Source of the DNA: Rhynchopus sp. YZ270_cl-10
Lineage: Eukaryota; Euglenozoa; Diplonemea; Diplonemida; Diplonemidae
Direction: 5' to 3'
NCBI GenBank assembly: GCA_964035575.1
Contig: OZ037886.1
Span: 1,116,001-1,180,000 of the forward strand
DNA length: 64,000 nucleotides
A program made the position numbers and the translations under genes. The notes beneath the pieces are model-generated. The model worked only from the letters and a program-made list of their open reading frames with translations, made no database searches and had not been told where the DNA came from. Positions 53,101-62,736 of this stretch are shown in pieces (within the stretch, counting starts at the first letter, position 1; each line of letters starts with the position of its first letter).

Positions 53101-54138
53101 TGTTCTTTTCCCCCTTCAGAAGTGCCATGTGCGCGGAACGTCAGAGGTCTTATTACTGCAGTAATGAACCTCTACGCCCCTCCGCTGTTCTGGTACTGCG
53201 GTCAAAACGACAGCTATGTTGGTGTTACGCAAGCAAAGCTGCCGGGTTGTGCTGCGGGGAAGTAAAGAAACTGTAACTATATAATTGAAGAAGGATGCAC
53301 TATGTCCATTGGGGGACAAAAAAAGGGGGGTGAAGGGGAAAAAAACTGTTTGAGGTAACAGCACTCTTTATCGGAGAGTTTTGCACCCCCCCTGTTACTG
53401 ACGTATGCAGTTAGGATTGCAATGTGATGTACTGAACTTTTACCAACTATTTTTTTTTTTTTTTTTTAGACACGGCCCCTTTAACCCAGTACAACGCTAC
53501 CTACTTGAGTTGTGTTGTGTTGAGTTGAGGAAGTGTCAAGACATAGTTCAGAAAAGGGGGGGGGAAAGCGCGATTTTAAGCTTTTTTGGTGTGGCTGAAG
53601 GGGGGTGATTCGCACTTTTTCCGCACTTTTACCATGTTGGCTTGCTGACTGTGTCTGTGTACCTGTGTACCAGGTACACAGTATACACAGTATACAGTAC
53701 ACAGTACAGTGTTCAACTTTTACAAGGCGGGGAAAAAGTTTTTGGGGGCTGATTCGCAATTTTTCCTCCCCCCCCCCCTTTCAGCCACACCATTTTTCGC
53801 ACAATTTTTTGAGAGTTTCACAAACTTGTTGATTTGTTTTTATTCTGTTATGTTCTGTTCTCCCCTGCACACGTTTTTATGTATTTATTTTTATTTTACC
53901 TGAAATGGGGGCAGTAAAAAAAAAACTTCAAAATTTCATGCAAAAGAAGGCAATACAATCCTAATATGGAAGTAGTTGTCCACCTGATTATGCCTGCATT
54001 TTGGTGGTGTTTAAATAAAACTCCACTCAATACCACAAATACCCCCACACAAAAAAAAATTAGGTATAATCAAAGTAAGTTGTGATATTAAAAAAGGTCA
54101 CCCAACTTCCTTCTTTGACAGTTCTTCACCCATAGGAG

Positions 54139-54782
54139 CTCCCTCTCCCTCTCCCTCTCCCTCTCCCTCTCCCTCTCCCTCTCCCTCTCCCTCTCCCTCT
54201 CCCTCTCCCTCTCCCTCTCCCTCTCCCTCTCCCTCTCCCTCTCCCTCTCCCTCTCCCTCTCCCTCTCCCTCTCCCTCTCCCTCTCCCTCTCCCTCTCCCT
54301 CTCCCTCTCCCTCTCCCTCTCCCTCTCCCTCTCCCTCTCCCTCTCCCTCTCCCTCTCCCTCTCCCTCTCCCTCTCCCTCTCCCTCTCCCTCTCCCTCTCC
54401 CTCTCCCTCTCCCTCTCCCTCTCCCTCTCCCTCTCCCTCTCCCTCTGCCTCTCCCTCTCCCTCTCCCTCTCCCTCTCCCTCTCCCTCTCCCTCTCCCTCT
54501 CCCTCTCCCTCTCCCTCTCCCTCTCCCTCTCCCTCTCCCTCTCCCTCTCCCTCTCCCTCTCCCTCTCCCTCTCCCTCTCCCTCTCCCTCTCCCTCTCCCT
54601 CTCCCTCTCCCTCTCCCTCTCCCTCTCCCTCTCCCTCTCCCTCTCCCCCTCCCTCTCCCTCTCCCTCTCCCCCTCCCTCTCCCTCTCCCTCTCCCTCTCC
54701 CTCTCCCTCTCCCTCTCCCTCTCCCTCTCCCTCTCCCTCTCCCTCTCCCTCTCCCTCTCCCTCTCCCTCTCCCTCTCCCTCT
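54139..54782. repeat. CCCTCT microsatellite, long allele
   Basis: About 107 copies of a 6-bp unit with three point variants. It is the left flank of the retrotransposon; a short remnant of the same array lies on the right of the element's B2 terminus (62303-62335). Confidence 0.9.
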
Positions 54783-55189
54783 GAAACACGCTTTAGCGGA
54801 GCAGCTTCGCTGCGTGTTGGGAGATCTTTGATAGAGACTACCGTCCTTTTGATTTGACATGGCACGCACACTGCTATTTGGCAGAATATTTATTTGATTT
54901 TCCTCAGGCTTTGTCCTGGTTGGCCGGGGTCCGTTTATGTTTCAGTCTCTACCCTCACCAAATCACCACACCATCTTCATCAGATTTTTTGTTGGAATTT
55001 GTTTTGGGTTGTTTCGGCTTCCACATTCGCCCCCCTCATCTTTTTGTTCCCCCACACACGATTCTTCGCTTCGCATCCATCTTCTCGTCCCCTTCCAAGC
55101 CACCTAGACGTCTCGGTAGTGTGCAGCCTGCTGGGACATATACACCACCTTCGACTCCGCCTTCTCCACCCAGTGCACCCCTCGACGCT

Positions 55190-56443
55190 ATGGCCACAGC
55201 ACACATCACCGATTGTGCTACGCTGTTGGCGGCGTTCGAGGCGCAGACGACGAGCCAGCACGACTGGTCGCCTCCGGATGCGGCCCTGCGTGCGCTGGGC
55301 GTGGAAGAGGGCTCCCCTGCGCTGGTGGGACGCAAGATCCAGTTCGCGGATCTGGCGCGGACGATGCGGGCCCTGGATAAGGAAGTCGCCCGCCACACCG
55401 GCGTCCAGGGGCCAGGGCAGGTGACGCGGTTGGCGATTGTGTCCGCCATCCTCGTCCTCCTCAAGGCGGAGGTGACGGAGGCGAACAGCGCGATGTTCTC
55501 AGAGGGCCAGCGCATGTCCCTCACGCGCCTGGTCGGCACCCTCACGGTGCTGTCCACGGTGCTGGGGGACCCCGAGACCCGGTCCCGCCTCAGCGGATCC
55601 CGCCCCCCCGCCACCACCGCCGAGACGCCGGTTTTGCCTCAACGTGAGGACAGCCCGGAGGCGTCCATCCCGCGCGAGCAGCAGCCGCAGCAGCCGCAGC
55701 AGACGCAGCCGGCGGCGGACAACGCGCGGATCGCGCAGCTGGAGGCTGCGATGATGGAGTTGGCGGCAGCGAAGCGGGAGGGGGACGCGCGGCACGAGCT
55801 CCTGTGCCAGCAGCTCAACGCGGTCAGGGACGGTGGTGCGCCTCCTCCGGCAGCTGCAGCATCGGACTTCCTGGCGCAGTTACGGGCGGCGATCGGCACC
55901 GGGGCAGCGGCGCCTATGCAGGTGGAACAGCCGGTTATGGGGACGGACGTGGACGTGGTGGCACGCAACCCGAGACACTGGGTGGATTTTTGCGCCGACG
56001 CCGACCACTGCGCCGACGCTCTGGTGCAGGCCCTGAAGAGGCGCCTGCCTACCGAGGCCGGCGACGCGCAGGACGGGGCCCGCTTCGCCGTTGATGTGGT
56101 GGGTCTGTTGCTGCAGCAAGCTCCCTTGGAGGCGGTGCTGAGAAAGCTCGATGACAGTATCTCCTTCTGGCAGTTGAGGGCGAGTTGTGGGAGGTCGGGT
56201 GCGGTCGCCTTCCGCGACAAGGTCTGGACGGCGGATGTCGTGCCGAAGGACCGGCAGGCGGCGGTGGCGGCGGCGCACGCAGCAGGGCGTGGTGCGAAGT
56301 CCGGGCACGGGGGTGGCCGGGCCGGGCAGGCGTACGGGGGTGGCAACGGGGGGGGCCAGGCCGCGCAGCCGTACGCGCCGGGAAACGGTGGTGGCAGAGG
56401 CCGAGGCGGGGGAGGGCATTGGCGCGGTGGTCAACGCAAGTGA
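55190..56443 (+). mobile_element. Gag-like gene of the YR retrotransposon
   Basis: Starts MATAHITDCATLL after a C/T-rich leader. It has an alpha-helical-looking middle, a Gln/Pro stretch, a coiled-coil-like segment and a Gly/Arg-rich C-terminus suited to binding nucleic acid. Called gag by position and composition only. Confidence 0.6.
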
Positions 56444-56578
56444 CGAGAGCAGGCGGCAGCGCGCGTTACGCTCTCCCTCCCACCACCCTCCCCCCCCTCT
56501 CCCCCCCCTCTTGTTTTTTCTTCCCCCCCCCCACGGCCCTCCCCGCCAAAACACACATCCGCCGAGTTTTCTTCCGAA

Positions 56579-57574
56579 ATGCTGCTTCAGGCTTTGCGCA
56601 AGCCGAAGAAGGGTCTCGGGGTGGCGAGGAGGAAGGAGGTGGACGACTGCGTGTTCCGCCTCCGCGACGGCAAGCAGGCCGCGCGCGCTTTGGCCCATCT
56701 TGTCCCGTGGGACCAAGCGCACACTTTCGACGTGGGGCCCCGAGCAGCAGGCACCCGCGACTGGCTGCTCCGAGCGTTCCGGCAGTTCGCCGAAGGGGAG
56801 ACCGAGACCACGCCTCCCGACCAGACGTTGATTCGGTTCGTCTGGGGTCGCCTGCGCGGAGCGTCGTCCCTCTCCGTGGCCGACTACTGCGGGCGGCTGC
56901 TGAAGGCACTGGCGGCCGAGGGGGAGACGGGATACCGCACGCGCCGGGTGCTGGCGGTGAAGCGCGCGCTGACGCGTTTCGGGACGTTGCTGAGGCCGAG
57001 TCAGGCGCCGCCGGTAGACGTGGACGCGGTGATGGACGTGGTCGAGGCTTTCGGTCGCGAGGGGGCCGAGCGCGAACGGGCGTTTGTGGCCTTGGTGTGG
57101 ATGGCACGGGCGCGTATGGCGGACGCACGATACCTGCTGGTGCGCGACCTGGTGGAGGTGACAGACGAGGGCGCGACGGGGCTGGAAGTCGCCCTGAAGG
57201 AGAAGCAGCAGAAGAGCTGGACACCCGTGGTGTATTTGCCACCCGGGACGCTTACCCAATACGTGGTGGAATGGGCACGCGCGCGTCGCTTGGCGGAAGG
57301 ACAGGACGCGCCGTTGTTTGCAGCGACCGAGACGCAGTACCAGCGCCTCATGCGTCGGGTGGTGGGGGCTCTGCCGGCAGGGTCCTGGGCGCACTCGCTT
57401 CGCAGGGGGTCAGCGCAGGCCCTGCAATCCTGGGGGATGAGCGTGGACGGACTGAGGGACGCGCTGCGCCACGCGTCATCCAGAACGACGGTGCGTTACC
57501 TCATGCGTACGGCGCCCGAGGCTCGCAGGAAGGCACGCTCGACGCTGGACGTCCTGCAGGAGCGGCCGCTGTAG
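56579..57574 (+). mobile_element. Tyrosine recombinase gene of the YR retrotransposon
   Basis: 331 aa with a helical N-terminal half and a C-terminal half in the style of phage-integrase-type recombinases, including an HSLRRGSA box and a later VRYL segment. This enzyme inserts the circular DNA copy and defines the class. Confidence 0.75.
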
Positions 57575-59280
57575 GTTGGTTGTTCCGGGGGTTGGACGGG
57601 TACCCGTTGGGGGAGTATGTGCGTGACGAGGGGGATGACGTGGTGGAGGCGGATGTTGAGACGTCTGCGGCGCCTCCGCATGTGCTCTTGGATGATGTCG
57701 CTGGGGTCTGGGGTGGCCCATCTGGGGTGAAGCGGCAGGTGCTTGACTCATTCCCGGCGGGTCTGATTGATTTGGGGGCGCTCCGCCGACTGGTACCGGC
57801 GAAGGCCAGGTTGTTCGCAATGCTTGACGACATTGCGACTTTCCGTGCGCAGCTGACGGGGTCTGGGGTGTCGATGCCGGGCCCGCCCTCCAAGCTCCAG
57901 GACGGCATGTTGGCGGCGTGCGTGGGTAGTGGGATTTTGCGCACGGAGAAGCGAGCTTTCCCGTCGGTGTGTGGGCTGTCTGTGTTTCCGCTGGCGAAGA
58001 CGAACGGCAAGATGCGTCTCATCGTTGACGCACGGCCGTTGAACACGGCGATGCACTCCCCGCCAAAGTTCAGCCTCCCTACACCATACGAGCTGTCGGA
58101 ACTCATCCTACGCGGGGGCGCTACGCATGCAGTCGTGGCGGATTTTAAAGGGTTTTTCTGGCAATTCCCTTTGTCCGCGGAGGTGGGGCAGTTTTTTGGT
58201 GTGCGGCAGGGTGCGCGTCGCATGCAGCTTACCCGCATGGCGATGGGGTGGTCGTGGGCGGCGGTGATTGCGCAGGAGACGTCGCTGGGGCTTCTCGGGG
58301 ATATGGCGGGTGTGTGTGCTGCTGCGTGGATAGACGACAACCTCATTTTGGGGAAGTCGGCGGGTGAGGCGTCTGCGCGGCTTCGGGGGTTCCTGCGCAG
58401 AGCGGACGAAGTTGGCGCTGAGGTGAACCGCGAGAAGTCGACGCTCACTCCGGTACAGGTGTGTACCTACGCAGGGATTGAGTGGGATTTGCGGGGGCGC
58501 AGAATGCGGCTGCCGGGGGAGTGGCGTCGGAAGGCCCGTGTCGTGATGGACGTATTGCTGTCGGCGTCGGGTCCCTCGCTGCGCGAAGTGTGGAAAGGCA
58601 TCGGGGCCGTCATCTGGGCGACGTATGCGATGGGGGACCGGTTCTGCGGGGTGCCGGACATGTTGGCGTGGATTCGTGCGCGGGGCGCCGAGGTGTCTGC
58701 GGGCGCGATTGACTGGGACGACCAGGTGCAGATCTCTGCGGGCATGCGGACGGACTTGCGTGTGTTTGTGGAGCGGCGATTGGTGCCGGATGTGTGGCGC
58801 GTCCCCAGGTGGAAGCTGTCGCCGGAGGAGGGGTGTGACACGGTGGTGTGGTCGGACGCGTGCCCCGAGGGGTGGGGGTTTATTGTGCGGACGCTTGCTG
58901 GCGGGCGCGCTTTCAGGAAGTGGGGCACGTGGTCCACGGTCGAGGATATTTTCATTTTGGAGTTACGGGCGATGGCCTGGGGCGTGCTGCATGCTGTACG
59001 TGGTGGCGCCCGCAGGATTTTGGTGGTGGGGGACAACGCCGCGGTGGTTGCTGTGCTGGAGAAGGGCCACTGTGCAGTCAGGTTAGGGAACACGGTCTTG
59101 GAGCGCCTGTTTCGGGTCACTGACGGGGCGGGTGCGGGCATGTTGTCGCGCTGGATCGCGACGGACCGTATGCCGGCGGACGAGCTGTCGCGCTGGGGTA
59201 CCGCTGGGCAGGACTGGGCCGACCCCCCGTCGGACGGCGTGGTGGTCGACGGTGGCGGTTTTATGTGGTCGGACGAGTGA
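57575..59280 (+). mobile_element. Reverse transcriptase / RNase H region of the YR retrotransposon
   Basis: RT motifs include KMRLIVDARPLN, VVADFKGFFWQFPL, MAMGWSWA and the catalytic WIDDNLI box; a C-terminal RNase H follows, starting VVWSDACPEGWGF. The order and the DIRS-type RT motifs agree with the YR retrotransposon class. Confidence 0.85.
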
Positions 59281-59963
59281 TGTCCTTAGATTATTCTTAT
59301 TTTAGATTGCCTTCTGTTTTTTCTTCCAGCTTTTCATTAAAGCTGTTTCCCTGCCCTGTTTTTTGTCCGCTGTTTTTTTGCAGTGGCTTTTGGTTTTATT
59401 TCTGGATGCCTGCGCCCGCTGAGGCTTGGTGTCGTATCATTGGTTTTTTGTTCACTCCGCCTTTTTTCTGGGCCCTCGGGGGTCCTGTGTTTTTGTTTGG
59501 AGTTGGGATGGATGCTCTCGTGGCCTACGGGTTTAAATATTCTACGTGACGGTGTCAGGAGGTTGTTTCGGCTTCCACATTCGCCCCCCTCATCGTAGCG
59601 CCTATTTCGAGATAAAAGTATCCCCCTTCCCTCCTCTCCGTTTTCATCATTGCTGTTCGCCCTTCGCGGGTCTTTTAGGTACTCTCTATCTATCTCAGAT
59701 CTCCCTGAAACACGCTTTAGCGGAGCAGCTTCGCTGCGTGTTGGGAGATCTTTGATAGAGACTACCGTCCTTTTGATTTGACATGGCACGCACACTGCTA
59801 TTTGGCAGAATATTTATTTTATTTTCCTCAGGCTTTGTCCTGGTTGGCCGGGGTCCGTTTATGTTTCAGTCTCTACCCTCACCAAATCACCACACCATCT
59901 TCATCAGATTTTTTGTTGGAATTTGTTTTGGGTTGTTTCGGCTTCCACATTCGCCCCCCTCAT

Positions 59964-61936
59964 CTCGGGTGTCTACACTAATACAACCAAGTTTTCAAAA
60001 AAAACAAAACAAACAAACTAAAAAACAAAAAAAAAAACGGGAGGGGGAAAACACGCAAAAAAACATTCATATATTGCATGACGTAGATGCACTTTACATA
60101 ACATGAACGGAATTGTGCGCCACAGTTGCATTTTTGGTGCACGTGGCACACATAACACCAAGTTATGTGAACTGCGCTTTCGGGATGCAATCCGTCTCAA
60201 GCCTTAAGCCTTAAGCCACACTATGTCATGAATGCCATGAAGAAGATAAAAAAAACGCAAATATATAGTGGAGCACACTCTAGGGTGGCTACACTAATAC
60301 AACCAAGTTTTCAAAAAAAAAAAAAACGCAAATTGTCAAGAGAACTTGAGACGGGCAAAAAGAGATCGTTGATTTTTTTTTTTTTTTTGGGAGCACCATT
60401 TTTTTTTATCCCCCCACTACAAACCCCCTTTTTAGACGCATTGCAATTACTCTGCGTTGCTGTAAGATAACGCTTGATTTTCTTTTCTTTTCTTTTCTTT
60501 TCTTTTCTTTTCTTTTCTTTTCTTTTCTTTTCTTTTCTTTTCTTTTCTTTTCTTTTCTTTTCTTTTCTTTTCTTTTCTTTTCTTCTCCCTTCATGGCACT
60601 AGTGTTTTCGTGACAACAATTGTGACCAAAGAATGACTAAACACGCGAGGCTTAGGTTCATCGGATACACTTATATTTTCTGTTCTTTTCCCCCTTCAGA
60701 AGTGCCATGTGCGCGGAACGTCAGAGGTCTTATTACTGCAGTAATGAACCTCTACGCCCCTCCGCTGTTCTGGTACTGCGGTCAAAACGACAGCTATGTT
60801 GGTGTTACGCAAGCAAAGCTGCCGGGTTGTGCTGCGGGGAAGTAAAGAAACTGTAACTATATAATTGAAGAAGGATGCACTATGTCCATTGGGGGACAAA
60901 AAAAGGGGGGTGAAGGGGAAAAAAACTGTTTGAGGTAACAGCACTCTTTATCGGAGAGTTTTGCACCCCCCCTGTTACTGACGTATGCAGTTAGGATTGC
61001 AATGTGATGTACTGAACTTTTACCAACTATTTTTTTTTTTTTTTTTTAGACACGGCCCCTTTAACCCAGTACAACGCTACCTACTTGAGTTGTGTTGTGT
61101 TGAGTTGAGGAAGTGTCAAGACATAGTTCAGAAAAGGGGGGGGGAAAGCGCGATTTTAAGCTTTTTTGGTGTGGCTGAAGGGGGGTGATTCGCACTTTTT
61201 CCGCACTTTTACCATGTTGGCTTGCTGACTGTGTCTGTGTACCTGTGTACCAGGTACACAGTATACACAGTATACAGTACACAGTACAGTGTTCAACTTT
61301 TACAAGGCGGGGAAAAAGTTTTTGGGGGCTGATTCGCAATTTTTCCTCCCCCCCCCCCTTTCAGCCACACCATTTTTCGCACAATTTTTTGAGAGTTTCA
61401 CAAACTTGTTGATTTGTTTTTATTCTGTTATGTTCTGTTCTCCCCTGCACACGTTTTTATGTATTTATTTTTATTTTACCTGAAATGGGGGCAGTAAAAA
61501 AAAAACTTCAAAATTTCATGCAAAAGAAGGCAATACAATCCTAATATGGAAGTAGTTGTCCACCTGATTATGCCTGCATTTTGGTGGTGTTTAAATAAAA
61601 CTCCACTCAATACCACAAATACCCCCACACAAAAAAAAATTAGGTATAATCAAAGTAAGTTGTGATATTAAAAAAGGTCACCCAACTTCCTTCTTTGACA
61701 GTTCTTCACCCATAGGAGCTCCCTCTCCCTCTCCCTCTCCCTCTCCCTCTCCCTCTCCCTCTCCCTCTCCCTCTCCCTCTCCCTCTCCCTCTCCCTCTCC
61801 CTCTCCCTCTCCCTCTCCCTCTCCCTCTCCCTCTCCCTCTCCCTCTCCCTCTCCCTCTCCCTCTCCCTCTCCCTCTCCCTCTCCCTCTCCCTCTCCCTCT
61901 CCCTCTCCCTCTCCCTCTCCCTCTCCCTCTCCCTCT
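59964..61936 (+). repeat. Duplicated segment D, second copy
   Basis: Same content as 52313-54782, including the H2 copy at 60265-60304, the H1-like copy at 60632-60680, a shorter TTTTC array (60478-60583, about 21 units) and a shorter CCCTCT array (61719-61936, about 36 units). It sits directly against the end of A2, where the junction reads CTCATCTCGGGTG. Confidence 0.85.
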
Positions 61937-62305
61937 GAAACACGCTTTAGCGGAGCAGCTTCGCTGCGTGTTGGGAGATCTTTGATAGAGACTACCGTCC
62001 TTTTGATTTGACATGGCACGCACACTGCTATTTGGCAGAATATTTATTTGATTTTCCTCAGGCTTTGTCCTGGTTGGCCGGGGTCCGTTTATGTTTCAGT
62101 CTCTACCCTCACCAAATCACCACACCATCTTCATCAGATTTTTTGTTGGAATTTGTTTTGGGTTGTTTCGGCTTCCACATTCGCCCCCCTCATCGTAGCG
62201 CCTATTTCGAGATAAAAGTATCCCCCTTCCCTCCTCTCCGTTTTCATCATTGCTGTTCGCCCTTCGCGGGTCTTTTAGGTACTCTCTATCTATCTCAGAT
62301 CTCCC
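61937..62305 (+). mobile_element. Lone A-B2 terminus of the YR retrotransposon
   Basis: A3 (61937-62194) is followed at once by B2 (62195-62305) with no genes between, and then by a short CCCTCT remnant. A3 carries the A1 form of the single base that separates A1 from A2. It is analogous to a solo terminal repeat left by recombination. Confidence 0.75.
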
Positions 62306-62435
62306 CCTCTCCCTCTCCCTCTCCCTCTCCCTCTCCCTTCTCCTATTCCACATTGCAAAGTCTCAGGGTCAGCTGCAGACCTTTGTACGGTCGTGTATCG
62401 AACGGTTTCACTTCATCGCTCCCTCCCCACCCTTT

Positions 62436-62613
62436 GTGTACTGTGATAATTGGCCATCACAATACAATACACAATACACCTGTTTTGTTGTGTATTATGT
62501 ATTATGATGGCCAATTATCACAATACACGACGGTGAAGTAACGGGTGTTACATGTAGCATTACGTGTAGCATTGCAATGACATGTACCTGCACACTTACT
62601 TCACCGTCGTGTA
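62436..62613. repeat. Two adjoining palindromes upstream of the DUF4116 gene
   Basis: Palindrome 1 (62436-62528) has arms of about 40 bp built round GTGATAATTGGCCATCA. Palindrome 2 pairs TACACGACGGTGAAGTAA (62524-62541) perfectly with 62596-62613. They share the TACAC between them. Neither encodes anything. Confidence 0.7.
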
Positions 62614-62635
62614 CAGCCACCACTACCCGCTCCCC

Positions 62636-62736
62636 CCCCCCCCTTTCCACTCCAACTTCTTCACCCCCTTCACCCCCTTCAGGCCCTCTCTTCCCTCTTC
62701 CCTCTCTTCCCTCTCCCCTTTCCCTCCTTTCTTACC
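62636..62736 (+). promoter_or_regulatory. Pyrimidine-rich leader of the DUF4116 gene
   Basis: About 100 bp of nearly pure C/T ending TTACC directly before ATGG, the strongest example of the leader type seen before most genes in this window. Confidence 0.45.

Larger units (their letters stand above)
52313..54782 (+). repeat. Duplicated segment D, first copy
   Basis: Matches 59964-61936. The only differences I see are array lengths: 14 fewer TTTTC units, 71 fewer CCCTCT units and one base of a T run in the second copy. It contains H2 (52616-52655), an H1-like copy (53052-53100), a TTTTC array, a TACACAG-like patch and the CCCTCT array. No gene is supported in it. Confidence 0.85.
54783..59964 (+). 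mobile_element. Tyrosine-recombinase retrotransposon (VIPER/Ngaro-like) with split direct repeats
   Basis: Order: repeat A1 (54783-55040), a leader, a gag-like gene, a YR gene, an RT/RNase H gene, repeat B1 (59595-59706) and repeat A2 (59707-59964). The B2 repeat that should follow A2 is found at 62195-62305 after a duplicated segment. A1 and A2 differ by one base. The A1-genes-B1-A2-B2 layout, the YR gene and the lack of an integrase or long terminal repeats place it with YR retrotransposons, and gag-YR-RT order is the one described for VIPER. It lies in the CCCTCT array, with no target-site duplication, as expected for YR integration. The element looks largely whole and young. Confidence 0.8.

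Noticed and set aside
53053-53265. 70-codon open frame in segment D, repeated at 60633-60845
   Set aside because: It overlaps an H1-like repeat, shows no domain or codon bias like the real genes, and lacks the usual leader.
54098-54871. Open frames coding for Arg-Gly, Glu-Gly or Arg-Glu repeats, and their shorter twins at 61668-62025
   Set aside because: These are readings of the CCCTCT microsatellite in different frames.
54783-59964. LTR retrotransposon (Gypsy/Copia) for the mobile element
   Set aside because: It has a tyrosine recombinase instead of a DDE integrase, split direct repeats instead of LTRs, and no target duplication.
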